Assembly: GCF_000498355.1 (NCBI RefSeq)
Contig: NZ_AVSV01000022.1
Location: forward strand, 186,001 to 250,000
From: Clostridium sp. Ade.TY
GTDB lineage: Bacteria > Bacillota > Clostridia > Clostridiales > Clostridiaceae
Direction of reading: 5' to 3'
DNA length: 64,000 bases
The translations under genes were made by a program, and so were the position numbers. The notes below the pieces were generated by a model. That model saw only the letters and a program-made list of their open reading frames with translations, was not told the origin of the DNA and searched no databases. Positions 41,758 to 50,104 of this stretch are shown here, piece after piece (the stretch's first letter is position 1; each line of letters starts with the position of its first letter).

Positions 41758-44043
41758 ATGAGAGAAATATTTATAGATGTTGTAAATGGCTCTGATAGTA
41801 CAATAAAAGTTACACAAAATGATAATTTAACAGGATCATATAAATTAATCATAACTGAAAATAGCAGACGATTAGATTTAACAGATAAGAATATTAAATT
41901 TGCCTTTGTTAAAAGTGATAGCCATCTTGGAGATATTATAGAAGATTTAAGAGTAAGCAATCCAATACAAGGCGAAATAGATTTTCCTATTACAAATCGA
42001 ATAACTAAAGTAGATGGATTATATAGCTGTGGGATTGCAATATATAATTCTACTGGCTATTTAGAACATACTGGTACATTTAATTTATATGTTAGAGAAA
42101 ATATATTCGAGAAAGTTAGTGGAGAGCTTTTAGAAAATAGTGCTTATAAAGAGTTAATGTCTTTATTAGATAAAGCTACAAATTTAAATGCAGAACTTAA
42201 TCCTTTAGTAACTAATGGTACTGCCCTAAAGAATGATTTAGAAAATGATATAAATAAAGCTAATAACTTAAAGAATGATTTAGAAATTAATACTAATAGA
42301 GCTACTGCAATAAATGATACTTTAGTTAAAAATACAGCTACTGCAGAAGAAAAAAATACAACACTTAATAATAGTTTAAATGAAACAAAGAAATATATTG
42401 AAAACTTAGATGGAAGTCAAAATCTACCTCAAATGAGAGATGATATAACTGTATTACAGAATGGACTTAAGAGCAATCAAGAACTAGCATATGAGGGACA
42501 ATCCTTAAAATGTGAAAATACACTAGATGGAAGAATAGAAGATATTGTTTTAGAAGGTATTACTTATCAAAATTTATTAAAATTTCAAAAAGATAGTTTT
42601 ATAATTCGCTCTAATGGCACAAATACCAATATATCAAGTAAAACCATCTTATTAAATAAAAAACTAAAACCTAGCACAACATATACTTTAGTGTATACTG
42701 TAAAGCAAAATGTTAGAAATAATAACATTAATATAGGTGGAAATGCAACTTTTATTGATGCAGGATTAATAAAAACTGTTGGCACAAATAAAACTAGATT
42801 TACAACTAAATCAGAGAATGTAGATGACTCTAGAAATTTAGGTATCACTATTTATATATTTAATACATCATCTACTGATAATCTAATAGAAATGTGCGAA
42901 GTCTATTTATTAGAAGGTGATTATACTAACAAATACATTCCTAGCTACTTTGAAGGAATTAAATCTGTTGGAGAAGCAGAAGAAAATAAAGTTAATACAT
43001 TATCATGTGGAAAGAATTTATGTGCACATTTAGAAAGCGGAGGCACAAATGGTACAGATAGGGATTTTGGTATTGATTATAATAATCCAGCTTATATAAG
43101 GTCTAATTATATAAATGTTGAAGGAATGGATTATTTAGCTTGTAATGTTACAAATGATAAAAATAGTTCTATTCGATTTAATGTATATTGTTTTTATGAT
43201 TCTAATAAAAAAGGTATTAAGCCTTATTTATATTCTAAAGCAGGTAAAGTTCCTGAGAATGCTAAATACTGTAGAGTCGAAATAACAACTAATGGTTCAA
43301 AAGAAGATATAAGTTCTTATATAGATACTACTAAATGTATTGTAATTCAAGATAAAATAATACCTAATATATTTGAACCTTATAAATCTGATAAAAGAGA
43401 ACTTAAGTTACCATTTTCAGACGGTTTAAAAGGACTACCTAACGGGGTAAAAGACCTAATCTATAACAAAGATGATGGTTGTTATGTAAAACAAAGGATA
43501 GATAAAAAACTATTTAATGGTGGAGTAGATGAAAATTGGTATTTATCAGGTGTTGAGAATGAAGGATATATTACTTTTCACACAGCTCAAAAATTAGGCG
43601 GGACTAATGGATGTAGTAACTTATTTAATCTTAATCCTGAGACATATAATAGTACACACAAAGGTGAGGGTTTTTATCCTAGCACTCAATATAACGTTAT
43701 TTACTTTAAAATAGCTAAAAATAAATTAGAAACACAAGATGTAGCAGGTTTTAAAAAGTGGTTACAAGCTAATCCTGTAGAAGTTTATTATGAACTTGCT
43801 GAACCAGTAGAAACTAAAATATCTGATACAAAACTAAGTTTAGATACTTACAATGCTTTAACTTATGTATTTTCTAATAATGCTATAAGTCCAAATATAA
43901 AAATGAAAGTAGCAAGTAATTTAGGTTCAATAATACAACAAAATGCTAAGTCTATTAATGATATATATAAATTAATAGATGAAGTCTTAATACCTCAAAT
44001 AGCTACAAATACAGCTGATATAGCAATATCAAAATTAAAATAA
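41758..44043 (+). CDS. Second baseplate/receptor-binding protein (BppU-like)
   Basis: 761 residues, AAAGGAG RBS. N-terminal BppU-type domain (DNLTGSYKLIITENSRRLDLT, PITNRITKVDGLYSCGIAIYN), coiled coil near 140-240 (NKANNLKNDLEINTNRATAI), then beta-rich carbohydrate-binding-like regions and a final trimerising helix. Candidate receptor-binding protein; different tip from the 39000 product. Confidence 0.75.
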   Translation: MREIFIDVVNGSDSTIKVTQNDNLTGSYKLIITENSRRLDLTDKNIKFAFVKSDSHLGDIIEDLRVSNPIQGEIDFPITNRITKVDGLYSCGIAIYNSTGYLEHTGTFNLYVRENIFEKVSGELLENSAYKELMSLLDKATNLNAELNPLVTNGTALKNDLENDINKANNLKNDLEINTNRATAINDTLVKNTATAEEKNTTLNNSLNETKKYIENLDGSQNLPQMRDDITVLQNGLKSNQELAYEGQSLKCENTLDGRIEDIVLEGITYQNLLKFQKDSFIIRSNGTNTNISSKTILLNKKLKPSTTYTLVYTVKQNVRNNNINIGGNATFIDAGLIKTVGTNKTRFTTKSENVDDSRNLGITIYIFNTSSTDNLIEMCEVYLLEGDYTNKYIPSYFEGIKSVGEAEENKVNTLSCGKNLCAHLESGGTNGTDRDFGIDYNNPAYIRSNYINVEGMDYLACNVTNDKNSSIRFNVYCFYDSNKKGIKPYLYSKAGKVPENAKYCRVEITTNGSKEDISSYIDTTKCIVIQDKIIPNIFEPYKSDKRELKLPFSDGLKGLPNGVKDLIYNKDDGCYVKQRIDKKLFNGGVDENWYLSGVENEGYITFHTAQKLGGTNGCSNLFNLNPETYNSTHKGEGFYPSTQYNVIYFKIAKNKLETQDVAGFKKWLQANPVEVYYELAEPVETKISDTKLSLDTYNALTYVFSNNAISPNIKMKVASNLGSIIQQNAKSINDIYKLIDEVLIPQIATNTADIAISKLK

Positions 44044-44063
44044 AAGAAAGAAGGAAATAAACA

Positions 44064-44255
44064 ATGAACACAATTTATGAATTATTAAAAAGAATGATTA
44101 GCACAGGAAATTACCAAAAGGAAGATATGCAAAATAAACTTAATGTTTTCTTTATGGTAAATCAAATTACACAAGAGCAGTACTTAGAACTAACTGGATT
44201 AATTACTCCAAAACCTACACCAGTACAACCAACAGAAACAGTTAATCAACAATAA
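44064..44255 (+). CDS. XkdX-like small protein
   Basis: 63 residues. MISTGNYQKEDMQNKLNVFFMVNQITQEQYLELTGL region (split here: YQKEDMQNKL, ITQEQYLELTGLI) is the XkdX/phage tail small-protein pattern, with a Pro/Thr-rich tail. Always found between fibre and holin genes. Confidence 0.7.
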   Translation: MNTIYELLKRMISTGNYQKEDMQNKLNVFFMVNQITQEQYLELTGLITPKPTPVQPTETVNQQ

Positions 44256-44274
44256 AATATAAGGGCAATATTAG

Positions 44275-44303
44275 AGGACTTTAGATAGTCTTTTTTTATT
44301 GCC
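44275..44303 (+). terminator. Terminator before lysis genes
   Basis: GACT/AGTC hairpin with T7 run at 44291-44297, nested inside an alternative stem GGGCAATA (44263-44270) / TATTGCC (44297-44303). The two forms are mutually overlapping, so switching is possible. Confidence 0.6.
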
Positions 44304-44339
44304 TAAAAATAAACTCTAGGAAGGTGAGGACAAAATGAA

Positions 44340-44573
44340 ATGAATGAAGAATTAAATAATCATATTTTAGAGGTACATGATAAAAGATTAAACGATCATG
44401 CAAGTAGATTAGATAAATTAGAACAAGGACAAGCAGAATTTAGAATACAAATACAAAATTTATGTAAAAGTATAGAAAGCCTTACAGGAGTTCTTAAATG
44501 GGCATTAGGTCTATTTGCAGGTAGCCTAGTAGGATTTTTCTTTTGGGCAATACAAAATAATTTATTTAAATAA
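44340..44573 (+). CDS. XhlA-like membrane protein
   Basis: 77 residues: coiled-coil N-terminus (HDKRLNDHASRLDKLEQGQ) and one C-terminal membrane helix (LKWALGLFAGSLVGFFFWAI), the haemolysin XhlA plan. Usually works with holin and endolysin in host lysis. Confidence 0.82.
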   Translation: MNEELNNHILEVHDKRLNDHASRLDKLEQGQAEFRIQIQNLCKSIESLTGVLKWALGLFAGSLVGFFFWAIQNNLFK

Positions 44574-44593
44574 TTAAGAAAGAAGGAATTAAA

Positions 44594-45082
44594 ATGGATA
44601 AAATTTTAGACCCAATATTAAGTGCTGTAGCTATAGGAGTAGTAGGAATATTAGTAGCAATAATTAAAAGTGTAGGAGATGTATTTATAGAATATATAGG
44701 CAAGAAAAAGCAAGTAGTAGAACAAAGGTTACAACTAGATAAACATGTAGAAGAAGTAGAAACAGCTAAGCAAGTGTGGAATATAATAGAAGAAAAATAT
44801 AGAATTACAGATAATATTAAAGATTTAGCTAAATCTAAAGCAGATGAATTTGATAAGTTATTGTTAGAAAAAATACCATATTTAACAAAAGATGAAGTTA
44901 ATCAATTACGCCAAGCATTAGCAGGAGAAATAAATAAAGGTAAAGCTATGCTAAATGAAGATAACTTAAAACAACAAGCAACAGAATTAGTAAATAAAAA
45001 TAATGCTTTAGAAAATGAAAATGCAACACTTAAAAATAAATTAGCAGCAATATCAAATTTTGTACCAACAGAACAACAATAA
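44594..45082 (+). CDS. Holin, LL-H-like
   Basis: 162 residues. Single N-terminal membrane segment (ILSAVAIGVVGILVAIIKSVG) and a long charged helix (KKKQVVEQRLQLDKHVEEVE), as in phage LL-H type holins. Two bp-level spacing and RBS AAAGAAGG. Forms the membrane lesion that releases endolysin. Confidence 0.78.
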   Translation: MDKILDPILSAVAIGVVGILVAIIKSVGDVFIEYIGKKKQVVEQRLQLDKHVEEVETAKQVWNIIEEKYRITDNIKDLAKSKADEFDKLLLEKIPYLTKDEVNQLRQALAGEINKGKAMLNEDNLKQQATELVNKNNALENENATLKNKLAAISNFVPTEQQ

Positions 45083-45118
45083 AAGTTGCTCTTTTAGGTT
45101 ATAGAAATAAAATATGCG

Positions 45119-45136
45119 ACCGACAGTAATGTCGGT
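45119..45136 (+). promoter_or_regulatory. Tetraloop hairpin upstream of endolysin
   Basis: ACCGACA/TGTCGGT stem closed by GTAA, a GNRA tetraloop, 22 bp before the endolysin ATG. No U-run. May stabilise or delay the endolysin message. Confidence 0.5.
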
Positions 45137-45158
45137 ATCAAGAAAGAAGGAATGTTAA

Positions 45159-46073
45159 ATGTTAAAAGGAATAGACGTATCAGAACATCAAGGAGTTATA
45201 GATTGGAATAAAGTTAAAGATCATGTAGACTTTGCAATTTTAAGAGCAGGTTGGGGAAACAACCATATTGATAAGCAATTTATAAGAAATATTAAAGAAT
45301 GTAACAGATTAAACATACCTTGCGGAGCTTACTGGTTTAGTTATGCTTTAAATGCTGATATGGCTAAAAGAGAAGCAAGATTCTTATTAGATGCAGTAAA
45401 AAGTTATAGAATAGAATATCCACTTTTCTGTGATTGGGAAGGTGATTCTAAAAGATATGCAGAACAAGAAGGTATAAATATTACAAAAAGGCTTTGTACA
45501 GACATAGCAAAGGCTTTTTTAAGTGAAATAGAAGGTGCTGGATATTGGGCTTCAAATTATGCAAATCCAAACTTTATAAATAATTATTTCTATCAAAGTG
45601 AGTTAGAAAGATATTCTTTATGGTTAGCTTGGTATGGAGCAAAAGAAAGTCAAGCTAAGTCTTATGGTTGTGAAATGTGGCAGTTTACTGAAAGTGGAAG
45701 TATACCAGGAATAGGTACAAATTCAGTTGATATAAATTACGATTATAGAAACTTTGAAAAGGCTATAAGAGATAAAGGATTAAATAGATTAGATAATAGT
45801 AAGCCAGTTTCAAGACCTTCTAAGACAAGCTATAAATTAGTGCCTCAAACTGGAACTTGTACTATTGTTGTAAATAAGCTAAATATAAGAGAAGAACCTT
45901 CAACAGATTCTGATATAGTAGGGGCTTATTATGAAGATGAACAAGTATCTTATGATTACTACGTTGATAACGAAGGCTACAGATGGATATCATGGATAGG
46001 TGCTAGTGGAAAACGTAGATATATGGCTGTAAGAGTTTTAGATACTAATAAAAGATATGGTAAATGTGTTTAG
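45159..46073 (+). CDS. Endolysin: GH25 muramidase with SH3 domain
   Basis: 304 residues. GH25 domain about 1-200: KGIDVSEHQGVIDW, DFAILRAGWG, catalytic DWEGD (Asp-x-Glu), WQFTESGSIPGI, SVDINYDY. One C-terminal SH3_3 domain about 225-295 (TIVVNKLNIREEPSTDSDIV ... YRWISWIGASGKRRYMAV) binds the wall. Related clostridial phage lysins have two SH3 domains; this one has a single copy. No signal peptide, so it depends on the holin. Confidence 0.93.
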   Translation: MLKGIDVSEHQGVIDWNKVKDHVDFAILRAGWGNNHIDKQFIRNIKECNRLNIPCGAYWFSYALNADMAKREARFLLDAVKSYRIEYPLFCDWEGDSKRYAEQEGINITKRLCTDIAKAFLSEIEGAGYWASNYANPNFINNYFYQSELERYSLWLAWYGAKESQAKSYGCEMWQFTESGSIPGIGTNSVDINYDYRNFEKAIRDKGLNRLDNSKPVSRPSKTSYKLVPQTGTCTIVVNKLNIREEPSTDSDIVGAYYEDEQVSYDYYVDNEGYRWISWIGASGKRRYMAVRVLDTNKRYGKCV

Positions 46074-46097
46074 AAAGTAATTTATAAAAAATTATAT

Positions 46098-46139
46098 TAA
46101 CTAGAAAGTAAATTTGCAACTTATTTTACTTTCTAGTTA
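46098..46139 (+). terminator. Late operon terminator
   Basis: 15-bp perfect arms TAACTAGAAAGTAAA and TTTACTTTCTAGTTA with a 12-base loop, T-rich afterwards. Ends late transcription after endolysin. Confidence 0.75.
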
Positions 46140-46615
46140 TAATTTAAAATTAATATTTTTAATAAAAATTATTTATATTCTTATACATATATATTATATT
46201 TAAAATTTCTCTAATGATAATTAATATAATATATACACATGTTAAAAAGGTCATTTTATCACCCCCTTTTTCTTATATTGTTATATCATCAGATTTTAAA
46301 ATAGTACAATTAGCATATTAAATTTAATATAAATTAAAAAAAGAGCTGTAGGGATTAAGTTCCTTACAGCTCTTTTTTAGTTTTCTAATTTTGAGCAAAA
46401 AGTAATTTATACGGATATTAATATTAAATAAACTTAGAAGTTAATTTATGCCTATATTATAAAATGAAATTTAAAATGAGAACAGAGTTGAAAAAACACT
46501 TTAGAAAAAAGTTTACAGAGATTAAATTAATTATTAGACAATGAATATAATTAACATATTAGCAAGAAGATGTAGAAAGTATTATATAGTAAATAAATTT
46601 TTATTATAGAAAAAT
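46140..46615. other. AT-rich gap after lysis genes
   Basis: No supported ORF. Contains a strong terminator (46337-46377) and a segment (46380-46480) partly matching sequence after the terminator at 48254-48282. Otherwise only AT-rich sequence. Confidence 0.6.
46337..46377. terminator. Bidirectional terminator, left copy
   Basis: AAAAAAGAGCTGTA ... TACAGCTCTTTTTT with loop containing GGATTAAGTTCC. Same stem as 48254-48282, and both are followed by GTTTTCTAATTT. Confidence 0.85.
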
Positions 46616-46644
46616 TTGCTAGAAATACTTATTCATAATATAAT
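46616..46644 (+). promoter_or_regulatory. Promoter of accessory nuclease gene
   Basis: TTGCTA (46616-46621), 17-bp spacer, perfect TATAAT (46639-46644). Gives the gene independent expression in the lysogen. Confidence 0.75.
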
Positions 46645-46678
46645 TATTATTAATTATTTAAGGAGAGAGGAAAGTATA

Positions 46679-48211
46679 ATGCAATCAGAATGGGATATTA
46701 ATAGGTTATTTAAAGGAAAAGAAAATACTAAAAGTAAATTTATAAAAAAGATTTCTTGTGATGCAATTATTGAATATATAGGAAAAGAAAATATTAATAG
46801 TTTTAAAAAAATTTTAAATAATGAAGTCTTTTTAAAAATAAATGGTGATTTAAACCCTTGGGATTATATTAAATTGTGCTATTTTTCAATTAATGTTTCA
46901 AGTGATTATAGAGATAATAAAATTAATGATAAAAAATATAAAGAAATAGTAAATGAATTTAGAAAAAATATTAATGAAATTGATAGTAATTTTTTTGAAT
47001 TAGATAATATTAATGATGATTTAAAAGCATTAGCAATATTATATGGTCATTCACAAGAAGAGTTTTGGTATCAAAATCTATTTAAATTAATAGAAATGTA
47101 TAATAGAAATAAATTTATTTTTGAAAAAGCAACTGTTAAAAGAAATAAATATAATGATATTAATAATAATTCTAAGAATAATATAAATATTAATGATATA
47201 CTAAAAAAAGAAGTAGGTTGTAATACAAACCAATTTTTTAATATTATAATAGCAATACAGTTTTATGTATTAAAATTTGAAACACCTATAATTTGTATAA
47301 AAGATTTAAAATCAATATTAGAAGAAGCTAATCTTAATATAGATGAGAAAACACTATATAATTTTTTGAATTATTATACTTGTAATTATGAAGAAATTAG
47401 AAACTCTAAATTAATTTATAATATATTTTATATAAAGCCTTTTATAAAAACAAATACTAATAAATTAATTTTGCTAGATATAAACATATTATATAAAACA
47501 TTATCAGAAGGTGAATACTGGATAATAAGAAATCATTTTTTTAAATTAAGCAGTCAACAGTTTACTAATGAATTTGGTGAATACTTCGAAATCTATGTTA
47601 ATGAAATATTAAATTGTTATTTAGATAAAAGTCAGTATTACAGAGCAGATGTTTTAAGTAATTGTGGAAAAAATAATAAGATAGCTGATTGGATAATTGA
47701 AAGTAAAAAGTATAATCTAATTATTGAACAAAAAAGTACCATAATTAGCAAACTTGCAAAACATATGTATCCAGATATGAATATTTTAACAAAGCAGGTA
47801 AAATTTCATGCAAAACAATCTTATGAACAATTAAATAATACAGAAAAATTATTGAATAAAAATAAAAAAATAATAAAGTTTGTTTTATTATATGATGATT
47901 GTAAATGTACAACCTTATTAGAAGAATGTATTTTTAACTTTAGAGAGAACAATGAATTAGATAAAAATACATATATAATAACTATAGATGCATTTGAGCG
48001 ACTTATTTATATTTTAGGAGAAGATAGTGAATTATTTGATAACATATTGGATGAAATAAGGAGTGATAGAGAAAATAATGTACCTTTAGGAGGAAGGAGT
48101 GATATTGAATTAAGATTAGATAAAAAAGGTATAAAGAATGATTTTTTATTGAATAAACATAATTTTTATAAATTAAATTTGAAGGCTTTTGGTAATAGAT
48201 ATAAAAATTAA
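46679..48211 (+). CDS. Accessory protein with PD-(D/E)XK-like nuclease motif
   Basis: 510 residues from ATG 46679 (AGGAGAGAGGAAAG upstream); a longer start at 46616 lies inside the promoter. Very AT-rich, Asn/Lys/Ile-rich. Helical N-terminal two thirds. Then FGEYFEIYVNEIL, and KIADWIIES ... LIIEQKS, matching the E ... D-x(n)-E-x-K layout of restriction-like nucleases near residues 300-365. Own promoter, own terminator, placed after the lysis cassette, the usual site for lysogen-benefit genes. Defence function is inference; no close family recognised. Confidence 0.65.
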   Translation: MQSEWDINRLFKGKENTKSKFIKKISCDAIIEYIGKENINSFKKILNNEVFLKINGDLNPWDYIKLCYFSINVSSDYRDNKINDKKYKEIVNEFRKNINEIDSNFFELDNINDDLKALAILYGHSQEEFWYQNLFKLIEMYNRNKFIFEKATVKRNKYNDINNNSKNNININDILKKEVGCNTNQFFNIIIAIQFYVLKFETPIICIKDLKSILEEANLNIDEKTLYNFLNYYTCNYEEIRNSKLIYNIFYIKPFIKTNTNKLILLDINILYKTLSEGEYWIIRNHFFKLSSQQFTNEFGEYFEIYVNEILNCYLDKSQYYRADVLSNCGKNNKIADWIIESKKYNLIIEQKSTIISKLAKHMYPDMNILTKQVKFHAKQSYEQLNNTEKLLNKNKKIIKFVLLYDDCKCTTLLEECIFNFRENNELDKNTYIITIDAFERLIYILGEDSELFDNILDEIRSDRENNVPLGGRSDIELRLDKKGIKNDFLLNKHNFYKLNLKAFGNRYKN

Positions 48212-48253
48212 TAATTTTTAATATATAAATGAAAAACTATAATTATTGTATTA

Positions 48254-48282
48254 AAAAAGAGCTGTATGATACAGCTCTTTTT
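48254..48282. terminator. Bidirectional terminator, right copy
   Basis: AAAAAGAGCTGTA/TACAGCTCTTTTT with three-base loop. Near-identical stem to 46337-46377; together they bracket the nuclease gene. Confidence 0.85.
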
Positions 48283-48540
48283 GTTGTTTTCTAATTTGTT
48301 TATGTAAGTACAGTAACTTGATAAATATTACTACGCTTAAATTATAAAATAAGAAATGGTATTATTGCAATCATAATAGTAATAAAAAATAATATTGTTA
48401 TTAATTCTATTTTTATATAACTCTGTTTCTTCATATATATAATACTTTCCATATAGATATATTTTATACATATTTTATTTACAAATTTCTATTTACTATA
48501 TGGTAAAATATTCTTGTATATCAATTAAGGGGGAATACAT
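48283..48540. other. AT-rich gap
   Basis: No supported ORF. Ends with GGGGG RBS of the next gene. A run of AT-rich promoter-like words near 48490-48520 (TATGGTAAAAT extended -10) may drive the 48541 gene. Confidence 0.45.
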
Positions 48541-48918
48541 ATGAAGGTAGGAATAAGGACACCTAGTATTAAAAAGTCAGTAAGTGCTAGAACTACTGGA
48601 AGAGCAAAAAGACAGATTAAAAAAGCTATAAATCCAGCATACGGTAAAAAGGGTATGGGGTGGATTAATGATCCCAAGAAAGCTGCTTATAATAAAGTCT
48701 ATAATAAAACTACAGTATCAGCTAAAGATTTTTTAGAAGATAATAATAGTAGTTACGATAGTAATAGTAATGCTGATGGTTCTTTTATAGGAGCTATAGG
48801 TGGTATTTTTAGTATTATAGGAAATATAATAATGTTACTATTTTATTTAGCTCAAGTGTTGTTTTATGGAGCATTATTAATTGGAATGTTTTATATTATA
48901 TTTAAAATAATATTTTAA
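48541..48918 (+). CDS. Membrane protein with conserved RTPSIKKS N-terminus
   Basis: 125 residues. Basic conserved start MKVGIRTPSIKKSVSARTTG, then NPAYGKKGMGWINDPKKAAYN; this N-terminal module is shared by many Firmicutes prophage or surface proteins (memory). Two hydrophobic C-terminal segments (GIFSIIGNIIMLLFYLAQ; LLIGMFYIIFKIIF). Function unknown; membrane location suggests an immunity or exclusion factor (inference). Confidence 0.65.
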   Translation: MKVGIRTPSIKKSVSARTTGRAKRQIKKAINPAYGKKGMGWINDPKKAAYNKVYNKTTVSAKDFLEDNNSSYDSNSNADGSFIGAIGGIFSIIGNIIMLLFYLAQVLFYGALLIGMFYIIFKIIF

Positions 48919-48933
48919 TAAGGGGGATTACTA

Positions 48934-49299
48934 ATGAAAAAAATAATAAGTATTTTATTAACTATACTAGTAACATTATCTTTATTTGTAGGATGTGGTA
49001 CTAAAACAGAAGAGTTAAAAGAACCTACTTTAGATAAAAATATAACTTTTGGGGATTTGAAGTTAGATTATAGTAAGTATACTTTAGAAACGAAAGGAAA
49101 ACAAAAGACTTTAAAAGTTGAATTAACATATAAGGCCAATGTAATGATAGTTGGTAAAGTAGAGAAAATTAGGAATACAATTGTTAGAGAATTTGGAGAT
49201 AAAGTTGATGAAATAAAACTTAATATAAAACAATTCAAGCCAATTGATGGAGTCGAATATACTTATAAAGATGGTAAATGGGATAAACCAGTAGAGTAA
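48934..49299 (+). CDS. Prophage lipoprotein
   Basis: 121 residues. Signal ISILLTILVTLSLFVGC gives a lipobox LFVGC with Cys at about 21; exported domain of alternating strands (TLKVELTYKANVMIVGKV ... GVEYTYKDGKW). Follows the membrane protein by 15 bp, same operon. Could be a superinfection-exclusion lipoprotein; unproven. Confidence 0.7.
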   Translation: MKKIISILLTILVTLSLFVGCGTKTEELKEPTLDKNITFGDLKLDYSKYTLETKGKQKTLKVELTYKANVMIVGKVEKIRNTIVREFGDKVDEIKLNIKQFKPIDGVEYTYKDGKWDKPVE

Positions 49300-49326
49300 A
49301 GGATATTAAAATAAATTTTATATAAT

Positions 49327-49360
49327 AAAAGACCGGTTATAAATTATAACCGGTCTTTTT
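49327..49360. terminator. Bidirectional terminator
   Basis: AAAAGACCGGTTATAA / TTATAACCGGTCTTTTT between convergent lipoprotein and XRE genes; the XRE stop lies in the right arm. Confidence 0.88.
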
Positions 49361-49583
49361 CTTTTTTGCATTTTTTACAAGAACAAGGAATTAAATCTTT
49401 AATGCATACATCTAAAGCTTTAGCAATTTTTATAAGTAAAGATACTCTTATATCATATTTTTTATCTTCTATTTCACTTAAAAAGTTTTGGCTTATTCCA
49501 ACTTTAAGAGCTAATTTGGATTGAGTAATATTTTTTTTAGTTCTTAAATATTTTATTTTTTCCCTGTACACATATATCACCAT
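49344..49583 (-). CDS. XRE regulator with cysteine tail
   Basis: 79 residues. HTH (LRTKKNITQSKLALKVGISQNFLSEIEDKKYD), then a C-terminal CSCKKCKKEK motif that may bind metal or sense redox. Start may be ATG 49583 or GTG at 49571. Divergent from the RHH gene across a 144-bp region with a palindrome array. Confidence 0.78.
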   Translation of the reverse strand: MVIYVYREKIKYLRTKKNITQSKLALKVGISQNFLSEIEDKKYDIRVSLLIKIAKALDVCIKDLIPCSCKKCKKEKDRL

Positions 49584-49625
49584 TCTTTATTATAGTAATT
49601 TAAAGCTCCTAAAGATACAGGAAAG

Positions 49626-49657
49626 TTATGTAAAGTTACATAAAGTGACATAACCTT
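49626..49657. promoter_or_regulatory. Operator palindromes between XRE and RHH genes
   Basis: TTATGTAA-AG-TTACATAA (49626-49643) is perfect; further GTGACATAAC and CTTATG words continue to 49660, so the half-site TTATGT is repeated about four times. Typical of RHH or XRE autoregulation. Confidence 0.65.
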
Positions 49658-49727
49658 ATGTTTCTTGTTATAACCTTAAAGCAAAAATATAATTTTATTA
49701 TATTTAAATTTAAGGGGAGATTTATAG

Positions 49728-49871
49728 ATGTTAGTCCACAGAATAAGAATAAGCAATAGTATAGATAAGAATTTGTATAATAAATTAAAAAAACTAAGTG
49801 AAGATACAAGAATACCAATGAGCAGATTGCTTGATGAAGCAATAGAAGATTTATTAAAAAAACGTAAATAA
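49728..49871 (+). CDS. Ribbon-helix-helix (CopG/Arc-type) protein, 47 aa
   Basis: ATG 49728 after AAGGGGAGA. HRIRISNSIDKNLYNKLKKL gives the ribbon and first helix, then IPMSRLLDEAIEDLLKK the second. Dimeric DNA-binding protein; could control its own promoter and the divergent XRE gene, or phage excision. Confidence 0.78.
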   Translation: MLVHRIRISNSIDKNLYNKLKKLSEDTRIPMSRLLDEAIEDLLKKRK

Positions 49872-49937
49872 TTCCAATATCGAGGCACCCGATACGCTTT
49901 AGTAATATTATATTTTTGTAACTATTTGAAAATATAA

Positions 49938-49993
49938 TTGAATATAAAGAGAAAAAGATATAATATATATACGAACACACGTTCGTATATATA
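49938..49993 (+). promoter_or_regulatory. SOS promoter with LexA box
   Basis: TTGAAT (49938), 15 bp, TATAAT (49959-49964); CGAACACACGTTCG at 49972-49985 fits the Gram-positive LexA consensus CGAACRNRYGTTCG exactly, within a longer 13-bp-arm palindrome 49964-49993. The box covers the transcription start, so LexA should repress the gene at 50007. Confidence 0.8.
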
Positions 49994-50006
49994 CGGGGGT
50001 GCTTTA

Positions 50007-50084
50007 ATGAAATTTATAATAAAATATGCAGACGGAAAACGTAAAGTAATAATTAAAAAGAGAAAAAATAGAAGCAGAGAATGA
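50007..50084 (+). CDS. LexA-controlled 25-aa basic peptide
   Basis: ATG 50007 with GGGGGTG 5 bp upstream, stop TGA 50082-50084. MKFIIKYADGKRKVII then KKRKNRSRE: a short strand pair and a very basic tail. The terminator overlaps its last codons, so it is a one-gene SOS unit. It may relay DNA damage to prophage induction or excision because CI lacks a cleavage domain (inference). Too short for homology judgement. Confidence 0.6.
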   Translation: MKFIIKYADGKRKVIIKKRKNRSRE

Positions 50085-50104
50085 AATCACTGCTTCTATT
50101 TTTT
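50067..50104. terminator. Bidirectional terminator
   Basis: AATAGAAGCAG (50067-50077) / CTGCTTCTATT (50090-50100) then TTTTATT. Serves the 25-aa ORF and the leftward HTH gene whose stop is at 50096. Confidence 0.82.

Noticed and set aside
46616..46678. Longer start for the nuclease gene
   Set aside because: TTG 46616 is the -35 element of the gene's own promoter and has no RBS; ATG 46679 has a strong one.
49344..49871. Toxin-antitoxin pair from XRE and RHH genes
   Set aside because: The two genes are divergent, both look like DNA-binding proteins, and neither has a toxin partner next to it.
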